NCBI GenBank assembly: GCA_944338265.1
Contig: CALVLO010000087.1
Location: forward strand, 1-6,199
Direction of reading: 5' to 3'
DNA length: 6,199 nt
DNA from: an uncultured Clostridia bacterium
Lineage (GTDB): Bacteria > Bacillota > Clostridia > Christensenellales > Borkfalkiaceae
Part shown: positions 1-5,624 of the stretch, one piece after another
Position numbering within the stretch: the stretch's first letter is position 1
Layout of the letters: each line of letters starts with the position of its first letter
Notes under the pieces: model-generated
Seen by the model: only the letters and a program-made list of their open reading frames with translations
Told to the model about the DNA's origin: nothing
Databases searched by the model: none
Made by a program: the position numbers and the translations under genes

Positions 1-1
1 A

Positions 2-7
2 TATAAT
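2..7 (+). promoter_or_regulatory. Possible -10 box of the M50 peptidase gene
   Basis: A perfect TATAAT lies 7 bases before the ATG at 15. Any -35 element would be outside the window, so only half of the promoter can be judged. If it is used, transcription would start at about 13-15, essentially on the start codon. An AT-rich chance match at the window edge is a fair alternative. Confidence 0.4.
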
Positions 8-14
8 AGTAGAA

Positions 15-701
15 ATGCTGAGTTATCTGATCCAACTGCTTGCGTCTTTTTGCGCCGTCGTGATCGTCCTCACACTGCATGAGTTCGCACATGCCTACGT
101 TGCCTATCGCTGCGGCGACCCGACGCCCAAGTGGAGCGGACGGCTCTCGCTCGATCCCATGCGGCACTTTGACCCCGTCGGGCTCGCGTGCTTTACGTTT
201 GTCGGGTTTGGTTGGGCAAAGCCCGTGGCGATCAACCCGGAAAATTTCCGCCGCTATCGTTTGGGGCTTGCGCTCACCGCGTGCGCGGGGGTGGCGATCA
301 ACTATCTTACGGCATTTTGCGTCTATCCGCTCTATTGCACCGTAACGAGCTACCTGCCCGCGGTCGTGTTTTTGAAACAATTTTTGCAGGTTTTCACTTA
401 CGCACTCTTTGCATACAGCCTTTCCTTCTTTGTCTTCAACCTGCTTCCGCTCTACCCGCTCGACGGGTTCCGCGTGTGGGATGCACTCGACAGAAGAAGG
501 GGGCGCGCATACCGCTTTGTGCGGCAATACGGGCAGATCATCCTGCTCGCGCTCATCGCAGAGAGCTTTTTGTGCGATCTCTTTGTGCGCTTCGGCGTTT
601 TGGAGATGGCAAACTTTGATATTTTAGGCTGGTTCATGACGTTCGCGACCGCATGCCTCGGTTGGCCGATCACAGCACTTTGGGGGTTGATCCCGTGGTA
701 G
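15..701 (+). CDS. Site-2 protease family (M50) membrane zinc peptidase
   Basis: Predicted intramembrane or membrane-embedded metalloprotease of the compact M50 family, 228 residues and of normal size for the short bacterial members. The zinc site is visible: HEFAH at residues 22-26 inside the first hydrophobic segment, and the third ligand in PLDG (Asp150) after the NLLPLYPLDG stretch. The GWAKPV-INP-NF motif at about 66-78 is typical of this subgroup. Hydrophobic segments lie roughly at 3-20, 84-108, 124-148, 174-192 and 204-225. The usual AGPxxN motif reads AGVAIN (91-96), so its proline is replaced. The substrate is unknown. No clear Shine-Dalgarno precedes the ATG; the upstream AGTAGAA is weak. 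The gene overlaps the scpA start by 7 bases. M50 genes beside scpAB are common in Firmicutes, so this is probably the first visible gene of the operon. Confidence 0.9.
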   Translation: MLSYLIQLLASFCAVVIVLTLHEFAHAYVAYRCGDPTPKWSGRLSLDPMRHFDPVGLACFTFVGFGWAKPVAINPENFRRYRLGLALTACAGVAINYLTAFCVYPLYCTVTSYLPAVVFLKQFLQVFTYALFAYSLSFFVFNLLPLYPLDGFRVWDALDRRRGRAYRFVRQYGQIILLALIAESFLCDLFVRFGVLEMANFDILGWFMTFATACLGWPITALWGLIPW

Positions 702-1513
702 ATCAGGAAAAAATTCAATCCATCCGCGAAAAATTTGATTCCAACGTCGACTATACGACGGTTCTTGCCGATTTCGAAGGTCCGCTCGACCTTTTGCTTT
801 ATCTCATCAACCGCGAAGAGATTGAGATCAAGGATATTTTCGTCTCGCAGGTCACCGAACAGTTCCTCGACTATATGAAGGGGCTACCGTATCTCGACGT
901 CGATAAGGTGAGCGAGTATCTGAACATCGCCGCGACCATCATCAAGATCAAGGCGCAGGCGCTCGTGCCCAACCTTCAGGAAGATCCCGAGATCGATGCG
1001 GAAGTCGAAGAGGACAAGGCGGAGCTCATCCGCGCCCTCGAAGAGTACCGCCTCATCAAGGAAGAGACGAAAAAGCTCAAAGAGTTGGAGACGATCGGCT
1101 ACTACTTCAAAGATCCCGATAAGGATGTGGGCGAGACGCGCACGGTGTTCACGATGGAGCGCCTCACCTTGGACGGGCTGATCGCCGCTTACTCCCGCCT
1201 GCTCCTCAAGCGCCAGGATGCGCTCAAAGAGGAGGAAGTGCGCGAGATCCCGCGCGACAGCTTCACCGTCGAGCAGAAGATCGACTTTGTGCTCGCGCGC
1301 TTGGAGGAAACACAAGAAGTCAAATTTGAACAGCTCTTTACGCACGACTATACGAAGCCGGAGATCGTTACGACCTTTCAGGCGATCTTGGAACTTCTCA
1401 AATATCAGTTTTTGCGCGTAAGGCAGGAAGAGGCATTCGGCGAGATCACCATTTCGCTCAATCCGGACAGAGACAGGGAGGCAGATCTTGGAACTATTGA
1501 CGAATACGATTGA
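695..1513 (+). CDS. scpA: Segregation and condensation protein A (kleisin)
   Basis: ScpA is the kleisin subunit that bridges the heads of the SMC dimer and, with ScpB, forms the bacterial condensin that compacts and separates sister chromosomes. The N-terminal SMC-binding region carries the family signature FEGPLDLLLYLI at about residues 27-38, followed by the helical REEIEIKDIFVSQVTEQFLDY stretch in two parts. A charged middle region rich in Glu and Lys (about 95-145) leads to the C-terminal winged-helix (about 222-258). I chose the GTG at 695 (272 residues) because a GGGGG at 682-686 lies 8 bases upstream and the length fits the family. An in-frame ATG at 653 would add 14 residues, has no ribosome site and lies deep inside the peptidase gene. 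The start overlaps the upstream stop by 7 bases, which suggests translational coupling. Confidence 0.95.
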   Translation: MVDQEKIQSIREKFDSNVDYTTVLADFEGPLDLLLYLINREEIEIKDIFVSQVTEQFLDYMKGLPYLDVDKVSEYLNIAATIIKIKAQALVPNLQEDPEIDAEVEEDKAELIRALEEYRLIKEETKKLKELETIGYYFKDPDKDVGETRTVFTMERLTLDGLIAAYSRLLLKRQDALKEEEVREIPRDSFTVEQKIDFVLARLEETQEVKFEQLFTHDYTKPEIVTTFQAILELLKYQFLRVRQEEAFGEITISLNPDRDREADLGTIDEYD

Positions 1514-2186
1514 GGCGATCTTATTCGCCGCAGGCAACGGCGTTCCCGTTGCAGATATTGCAGACAAACTCAACGTGACAGAGGGCGAGGTGCGAAAAGC
1601 CCTCAAAGCGCTCAAAGAAAAGTACGGCGAAGACGGCGGCATCCAGCTGCTCGAATTTAACAAAAAGGCACAGCTTGCCTCCAATCCGAAGTATAAAGAG
1701 GGGATCTCGGCGGTGCTCAATCCCATCCGCGAAAAAGAGCTCACGCGAACCATTTTGGAGACGGTTGCGATCATCGCCTACAAGCAGCCCATCACGCGCA
1801 CGGAGATCGAACAGCTGCGCGGGCTCAACAGTGATTATGCCGTCAATGCGCTCTTGGAGCTCAAGCTCATCTACCCCTGCGGGCGCAAAGATGCGGTGGG
1901 AAGACCCGTGCTCTTTGCCACGACCGACGAGTTTTTGAAGCGCTTCAAGCTCAGCTCTTTGGAAGAGCTGCCCGATTACGATGCGCTCATGGCGGCGATC
2001 AGCCACTCCGATGAAGACCGCGACACCTACCTCTACGCGCGCGACGAACTTCCGCCCGAAGAGGGCGATGCGCCCCCGCAAGCGGAGGCGCAGGAGGGCG
2101 CACAGGAGCCCGCCGAAGGGAGCGGCTACGATATTCCCGACTTCCTCAAAGGCATCGACGCCTCCGACATCGTCAAGATCGGTTAA
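1488..2186 (+). CDS. scpB: Segregation and condensation protein B
   Basis: ScpB binds the middle of ScpA as a dimer and completes the SMC-ScpAB complex on the chromosome. Two winged-helix domains are visible: about residues 3-83 (IEAILFAAGNGVPV at the start) and about 86-165, with the strongly conserved ILETVAIIAYKQPITR segment and the LLELKLIYPCGRKDAVGRP wing. The start is TTG at 1488, preceded by AGGGAGG at 1475-1481 with a 6-base gap, and lies 26 bases inside scpA, so translation is probably coupled. At 232 residues it is longer than usual for ScpB (about 190). The extra part is a low-complexity Glu/Ala/Pro/Gln linker (about 187-213) ending in a short hydrophobic tail with DIPDFLK at 215-221, described under findings. 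Confidence 0.95.
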   Translation: MELLTNTIEAILFAAGNGVPVADIADKLNVTEGEVRKALKALKEKYGEDGGIQLLEFNKKAQLASNPKYKEGISAVLNPIREKELTRTILETVAIIAYKQPITRTEIEQLRGLNSDYAVNALLELKLIYPCGRKDAVGRPVLFATTDEFLKRFKLSSLEELPDYDALMAAISHSDEDRDTYLYARDELPPEEGDAPPQAEAQEGAQEPAEGSGYDIPDFLKGIDASDIVKIG

Positions 2187-2204
2187 ATTACATAATTTTT
2201 GCGT

Positions 2205-2238
2205 ATCCGCCCATATTACGTTCATGGGCGGATTTTTT
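2205..2238 (+). terminator. Terminator-like hairpin at the scpB/DUF2953 junction
   Basis: A perfect 10-base inverted repeat (ATCCGCCCAT at 2205-2214, ATGGGCGGAT at 2224-2233) encloses a 9-base loop, and a run of six T (2233-2238) begins at the last base of the stem. This is the form of an intrinsic terminator acting on scpB transcripts. The 3' arm begins with the ATG that I assign to the next gene, so it may be partial or regulated, or act on translation instead. In the opposite direction there is no good T run. Confidence 0.6.
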
Positions 2239-2817
2239 GTACCCCTGATCTTTGCGGGCGCGGCGGGGCTCATCTTCCCCGTATTTTTGTTCGTCGACCT
2301 GTATGCGGATATTTTTGAGAACCGCGCGTGGTTTTGCGTCTCGCTCTTTCATAAGATCAAGCTCTTCGGCGGGTATGCGCAGATCCGCAAAGAGGGGTTC
2401 GTCTTCCATTTCACAAAAAAGAAGGCGGTTTTTTTGCCCTTTTCCGACCTGACTTCCGCCCGCAAACAATTTGAGGTGACCAAGGGCTTTCAGCTTTGGC
2501 GGTACCACCAGACGGTAGAGACGGGCGGCGCCGATGCCCCGCGCGGCATTGCGCTTGCGGCTTCCATGCGCCTTGCCGCCTGCGCGGCGGGCTCCGTCTT
2601 GCAGGAGCGGCACGGATTTTTATCGCTCAAAAGCTCCTTACTGCTGCACGAGGCGCCCTGTTTGAAGATCACGGTGCGGGCGGCGCTCATCCTCAACGGG
2701 CTGGTGCTTCTCACCGCGCTCACCAAAAAACTATTGGAGGGAATCATCGAATGGACGAAAAACAAAAACTCGACGGTATCATGGAAAAGACTGCAGAAAA
2801 ACTTACGGGACTCGTAG
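2224..2817 (+). CDS. DUF2953 (YtfI-like) membrane-anchored protein of unknown function
   Basis: This 197-residue protein has an N-terminal hydrophobic segment (about 5-25). A moderately basic region follows, with a strand-like HKIKLFGGYAQIRKEGFVFHF stretch in two parts (about 43-63), and a second hydrophobic segment lies near the C terminus (about 152-167). That layout, and its position directly before a GerW/YtfJ gene, match the DUF2953 family (B. subtilis YtfI). I assign the family from layout and context, not from a diagnostic motif. Biochemical function is unknown; the partnership with YtfJ suggests a sporulation-related or envelope role. The ATG at 2224 has no Shine-Dalgarno and sits in the 3' arm of a hairpin. 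The next in-frame alternative (TTG at 2287) would remove the membrane segment, so I keep the ATG. The reading frame runs 67 bases into the next gene. Confidence 0.65.
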   Translation: MGGFFVPLIFAGAAGLIFPVFLFVDLYADIFENRAWFCVSLFHKIKLFGGYAQIRKEGFVFHFTKKKAVFLPFSDLTSARKQFEVTKGFQLWRYHQTVETGGADAPRGIALAASMRLAACAAGSVLQERHGFLSLKSSLLLHEAPCLKITVRAALILNGLVLLTALTKKLLEGIIEWTKNKNSTVSWKRLQKNLRDS

Positions 2818-3125
2818 ATGTGAACACCGTCATCGGAAAGCCCGTCGTCACGGCGAGCGGCGCGCAGGTCATCCCGTTCACCAAGGTGACGATGGGCTAT
2901 CTCTCGGGCGGCGGAGAGTACGGCGACGTCAAAAAGATCGAGGGCGGCGACTGTCTGCCGTTTGCGGGCGGCGCAGGGACGGTCGTCAACGTCAAGCCCG
3001 CGGGCTTTCTCATCGACGACGGAAAGGAATGCCGCCTTGTCCGCGTTACGGACGATCCCTTGGACGGGCTCGTCGAAAAGGCGGGCGAGCTGTTGGGGAG
3101 GCTCGTAAAACGCGGCGATGAATAA
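2751..3125 (+). CDS. ytfJ: GerW family (YtfJ-like) sporulation protein
   Basis: This 124-residue protein has the layout of the GerW/YtfJ family: an N-terminal helix (LDGIMEKTAEKLTGLVDVNT), the conserved VNTVIGKPVVTASGAQVIPF segment in two parts (about 24-43), then KVTMGYLSGGGEYG and a glycine-rich FAGGAGTVVNVKPAGFLI stretch. B. subtilis GerW (YtfJ) is a spore protein needed for normal lysozyme resistance and germination of spores. Relatives also occur in bacteria not known to sporulate, so the presence of this gene does not prove sporulation. The ATG at 2751 has GGAGGG at 2736-2741, 9 bases upstream, a strong site. The gene overlaps the upstream frame by 67 bases and the next gene by 8, so it is probably translated as part of the same operon. 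Confidence 0.88.
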   Translation: MDEKQKLDGIMEKTAEKLTGLVDVNTVIGKPVVTASGAQVIPFTKVTMGYLSGGGEYGDVKKIEGGDCLPFAGGAGTVVNVKPAGFLIDDGKECRLVRVTDDPLDGLVEKAGELLGRLVKRGDE

Positions 3126-4119
3126 GTTTTTGCGATGCGCGTCCGCCGCAGCGGCACTCGCGGCGGCGCTGCTCCCGTGCGGAACGGCAAGGCAGGCGCA
3201 CGCAGCGCAGCCTTCCCTCGCCGAATGCGTGGCAGAGGTCTCCTCCCGCCGCATCCTGCATACGCTGCACGCGGAGACGCCGCTCCCCGTGGCGAGCACG
3301 ACCAAGATCCTCACCGCGATCATCCTCATTGAAGACTGCGATCTTTTGGAGAAGGTCGTCATCCCCGAAGAAGCTGCGGGGGTAGAGGGCTCGAGCATCT
3401 ACGCAAAGGCGGGCGAGGTCTATACGGTGGAGGAGCTCCTGTACGGGCTCATGCTGCGCTCGGGCAATGATGCTGCTGCCGCGCTCGCCCTGCATCACAG
3501 CGGAAGTATTGAAGATTTTGCGCGCGAAATGACGCGCCGCGCCGCTTTTTACGGCGCAACGGACAGCAAATTTGCCAATCCGCATGGCTTACCGGATAAG
3601 CGACACCGCACCACAGCGCGCGACCTTGCACTCATCGCTGCGCATGCAATGCAAAACGAGACCTTCCGCACCATCGTCTCGACCAAATACTACGCGCCGC
3701 GGGCTTGGGCGAATAAGAACAGGATGCTCTCGGATTACGAGGGTGCGGCGGGCATCAAGACGGGATTTACCGCCGAAGCGGGGCGCTGCCTCGTGACGGG
3801 CGCAGAGCGGGACGGGATGACGCTCGTCTCCGTCGTGCTCAATTCGCCGATGATGTACGAGCGGTCTGCAGAGATCTTGGATGCGGCATTCGCTGCCTAT
3901 TCGATGACGCAGCTCTGCCACGCGGGAGAGGCGGCGGAAGGCTGTACCGTCCGCTACGGTTTTTGCTATCCGCTGACGGAGCAGGAACGCTCGCTCATCA
4001 AAAAGGAGATCTTCCTCCGCGATCCGAATGCGCAAGCGGGCGCAGTCGCCGGGGAAATGAAGATCACGCTTGAAAATCGCTTGCTTTTTTCACAGAATTT
4101 GTATATGATGGAGCGGTAA
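3118..4119 (+). CDS. dacB: Secreted serine-type D-Ala-D-Ala carboxypeptidase (low-molecular-weight PBP, S11)
   Basis: Removes the terminal D-Ala from peptidoglycan stem peptides outside the membrane, limiting cross-linking. All three active-site motifs are present: S60-T-T-K63 with the nucleophile serine, S115-G-N117, and K214-T-G216, plus the family NPHGL at 154-158. An N-terminal signal peptide (basic MNKFLR, then an alanine-rich core, cleavage probably near AHA-AQP at about 29-30) sends it out. Residues from about 268 resemble the small PBP5 C-terminal beta domain, but the protein stops at 333 residues, directly after it, without an amphipathic anchoring helix. The symbol follows position (scpAB-dacB-rluB in B. 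subtilis); dacF is equally possible. The ATG overlaps the previous gene by 8 bases; GGGGAGG at 3095-3101 is 16 bases away, rather far, so coupling to upstream translation is likely. Confidence 0.92.
   Translation: MNKFLRCASAAAALAAALLPCGTARQAHAAQPSLAECVAEVSSRRILHTLHAETPLPVASTTKILTAIILIEDCDLLEKVVIPEEAAGVEGSSIYAKAGEVYTVEELLYGLMLRSGNDAAAALALHHSGSIEDFAREMTRRAAFYGATDSKFANPHGLPDKRHRTTARDLALIAAHAMQNETFRTIVSTKYYAPRAWANKNRMLSDYEGAAGIKTGFTAEAGRCLVTGAERDGMTLVSVVLNSPMMYERSAEILDAAFAAYSMTQLCHAGEAAEGCTVRYGFCYPLTEQERSLIKKEIFLRDPNAQAGAVAGEMKITLENRLLFSQNLYMMER
4081..4109 (+). promoter_or_regulatory. Possible internal promoter for the pseudouridine synthase gene
   Basis: TTGCTT (4081-4086) and TATGAT (4104-4109) are separated by 17 bases, a good fit to a housekeeping sigma-A promoter. 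It lies in the last 40 bases of the carboxypeptidase gene. Transcription would start at about 4116, leaving a leader of about 26 bases that holds the ribosome site. It could allow rluB to be expressed apart from the operon. Both boxes are also coding sequence, so chance is possible. Confidence 0.45.
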
Positions 4120-4141
4120 TACAAACTTCGGAAAGGGCAAT

Positions 4142-4846
4142 ATGCGCATCAATAAATTTTTGGCAGAGCAGGGCGTCGCCTCCCGCCGCGCCTGCGACGA
4201 GATCGTTGCGGAGGGGAGGGTGACCATCAACGGCAAGCCCGCAAAAGCGGGGGACGACGTCTCACCCGCAGATACCGTCATGCTCGACGGCAAGACGCTC
4301 TCGCACAAGGTCAAATACGAATACTACCTCCTCAACAAGCCCAAGGGCTGCGTCTGTACCGTCTCGGACGACAAGGGCCGCAAGACGGTGATGGACCTCC
4401 TGCCCGCAGGGGCGGGGCGGGTGTTCCCCGTCGGCAGGCTCGATTACGATACGGAAGGGCTTCTGATCCTGACGAGCGACGGCGAACTTGCATACAGGCT
4501 CACGGCGCCGCAGAGCGAGATCCAAAAGACCTATCTCGTGCGCATCGAAGGGACGATCTCGGACGTGCAGCTCAACCGCCTGAGGGCGGGTGTGGAGATC
4601 GAGCGCGGCGTCGTTACCAAAAAGTGCAAGGTGACGGTGGTGGAGACCAACAAGAAGTATACGAAGCTCCACGTCGTGCTCACCGAAGGGAAAAACCGCG
4701 AGATACGGCGCATGTTCGAGGCGGTGGGCAAGAATGTCGATTTTTTGAAGCGCATCCGCATCGGCGACCTCACGCTCACGGGCTTAGACCGCGGCAAGGT
4801 GCGAAAACTCACACCCGACGAGGTTTTTTATCTGAAAAACTTATGA
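4142..4846 (+). CDS. rluB: 23S rRNA pseudouridine synthase, RluB/RsuA family
   Basis: Converts a specific uridine in ribosomal RNA to pseudouridine, in the cytoplasm during ribosome assembly. The N-terminal S4 RNA-binding domain (about 1-60) opens with MRINKFLAEQGVASRRACD. The catalytic domain shows the RsuA-family signature GRLDYDTEGLLILT at 98-111, with the catalytic aspartate at 101, and KNREIRRMFE at 184-193. The LLNKPKG motif is at 63-69. A length of 234 residues is normal. The RluB assignment over RsuA or RluE rests on the Firmicutes gene neighbourhood (downstream of scpAB and dacB) and is not proven. The ATG follows GGAAAGGG (4130-4137) by 4 bases. A gap of 22 bases separates it from the preceding gene, the only non-overlapping junction in the plus block apart from that after scpB. 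A strong terminator follows. Confidence 0.93.
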   Translation: MRINKFLAEQGVASRRACDEIVAEGRVTINGKPAKAGDDVSPADTVMLDGKTLSHKVKYEYYLLNKPKGCVCTVSDDKGRKTVMDLLPAGAGRVFPVGRLDYDTEGLLILTSDGELAYRLTAPQSEIQKTYLVRIEGTISDVQLNRLRAGVEIERGVVTKKCKVTVVETNKKYTKLHVVLTEGKNREIRRMFEAVGKNVDFLKRIRIGDLTLTGLDRGKVRKLTPDEVFYLKNL

Positions 4847-4854
4847 TCCACATT

Positions 4855-4886
4855 AAAAAAGCGCTGCCCGCGGCAGCGCTTTTTTT
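4855..4886. terminator. Bidirectional terminator between rluB and lexA
   Basis: The 8-base stem GCGCTGCC (4861-4868) / GGCAGCGC (4872-4879) has a 3-base loop, flanked by six A (4855-4860) and seven T (4880-4886). The A and T runs make it work in both directions. It lies between the ends of two convergent genes, 8 bases after rluB and 8 bases after the lexA stop. Confidence 0.96.
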
Positions 4887-4894
4887 GCAGCATT

Positions 4895-5500
4895 TTAATT
4901 GATCTCCGAGCGGATGAGCCCCACAACTTTGCCGAGGATGGTCGCCTCGTCGAGCACATAGTCCTCGAGCGCATCGTTTTCCGGATGGAGGATGATCTTC
5001 CCGTCGCGGCGGAAGAAGCGCTTTACCGTAGCGCCCTCCGAGATGCCGTCATCGAACATGGCGACGACAATGTCGCCGTTGTTTGCCGTCTCCTGCTTGC
5101 GCACCACAAGTTTATCCCCGTTGAAAATGCCCGCGTTGATCATACTGTCGCCGCGGACGGTGAGCAGAAAGAGCCCGTCGCCCGAAAATTCCGCCGAGGG
5201 AAGGACGTAATAGCCCTCGTAATTTTCGGAAGCGAGGATGGGGGTACCGGCGGTGACGGTACCAATCAGCGGCACGCGCACCGTGCCGCCCGTACTCTTA
5301 AGGGAGACGGCGCGCTTTTTGCCTTCCGCTTTCTCAAGATGACCCTGCGCCTTGAGGCGGTTGATATAGTCGTAAGCCGTCGCGGTCGACTTGATGCCGA
5401 GTTCGCGGCACATATCGCGCACGGTGGGCGGAAAGCCGTTTTCGTCCGTATAGCGGTTGATGAAGGCGAGGACCTCGTCTAACTTCCGTTGATTGAGCAT
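4895..5500 (-). CDS. lexA: LexA, SOS response transcriptional repressor
   Basis: Represses DNA-damage genes; RecA filaments trigger it to cut itself, which releases the regulon. The 201-residue protein has the N-terminal winged helix-turn-helix (about 1-65, with GFPPTVRDMCRELGIKSTAT in the recognition region at 22-41). The S24 protease domain follows, with the cleavage bond Ala84-Gly85 in TVTAGTP, the nucleophile Ser119 in GDSM and the general base Lys160 in ATVKR. All catalytic parts are intact and the length matches the family. On the minus strand AAGGAG at 5513-5508 precedes two in-frame ATGs. The one at 5500, 7 bases after GGAG, fits best; the one at 5506 is too close. A longer frame to 5548 would begin upstream of the promoter -10 box. 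It is transcribed alone, towards the shared terminator. Confidence 0.97.
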   Translation of the reverse strand: MLNQRKLDEVLAFINRYTDENGFPPTVRDMCRELGIKSTATAYDYINRLKAQGHLEKAEGKKRAVSLKSTGGTVRVPLIGTVTAGTPILASENYEGYYVLPSAEFSGDGLFLLTVRGDSMINAGIFNGDKLVVRKQETANNGDIVVAMFDDGISEGATVKRFFRRDGKIILHPENDALEDYVLDEATILGKVVGLIRSEIN

Positions 5501-5519
5501 AAGCATTCTCCTTATGCCC

Positions 5520-5548
5520 ATTATAGCACACTTTTTTGCATTTTGCAA
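5520..5548 (-). promoter_or_regulatory. Promoter of lexA
   Basis: On the minus strand, TTGCAA (5548-5543) and TATAAT (5525-5520) are 17 bases apart, and TGC precedes the -10 box to give an extended -10. The start of transcription should be near 5513, so the mRNA leader would be only about 13 bases and would begin with the ribosome site. The -35 overlaps the LexA box. Confidence 0.88.
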
Positions 5549-5558
5549 ACATTTGTTC
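5547..5558 (-). promoter_or_regulatory. LexA box (SOS operator)
   Basis: GAACAAATGTTT on the minus strand matches the Gram-positive LexA operator core (GAAC, four bases, GTTC) with one mismatch at the last base. It overlaps the first two bases of the lexA -35 box, so bound LexA would block its own promoter. It also lies 31 bases upstream of the -35 of the divergent small gene. Confidence 0.82.
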
Positions 5559-5589
5559 TAAAAAATTCAGAAAAAGTTGCAAAAACTTC

Positions 5590-5618
5590 TTGCTATTTTT
5601 GCGATGGGGGATTATACT
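5590..5618 (+). promoter_or_regulatory. Promoter of the small cysteine-rich protein gene
   Basis: TTGCTA (5590-5595) and TATACT (5613-5618) are separated by 17 bases, a good sigma-A pattern. Transcription would start around 5624-5626, at the first plausible start codon. It is divergent from the lexA promoter, with the two -35 boxes about 40 bases apart. Confidence 0.68.
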
Positions 5619-5624
5619 GTAACT

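Noticed and set aside
653..694. ATG at 653 as the start of scpA
   Set aside because: It lies 49 bases inside the peptidase gene without a ribosome site; the GTG at 695 has GGGGG 8 bases upstream and gives the usual N terminus.
884..1774. Long open frame on the minus strand across scpA and scpB
   Set aside because: It is antisense to two clearly conserved genes, has low-complexity composition and no ribosome site; it arises from GC-rich codon bias.
2188..2219. Promoter for the DUF2953 gene (TTACAT with weak CATATT or TATTAC)
   Set aside because: Both boxes are only 4 of 6 matches with poor spacing, and the sequence is better explained by the hairpin stem.
1981..2223. Upstream extension of the DUF2953 frame into scpB
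   Set aside because: The frame is open, but the encoded residues are Arg/Pro/Ser-rich shadow sequence of scpB, with no membrane or domain features.
1521..2273. 250-codon minus-strand open frame opposite scpB
   Set aside because: It mirrors the scpB coding strand; no domain, promoter or ribosome site supports it.
2490..3398. 302-codon minus-strand open frame across gerW and the carboxypeptidase gene
   Set aside because: It overlaps three supported plus-strand genes, is rich in Ala/Arg/Ser without recognisable motifs, and is explained as an antisense shadow.
5501..5548. Longer lexA frame starting at 5548
   Set aside because: These codons include the promoter -10 box and the ribosome site; the start at 5500 gives the standard LexA N terminus.
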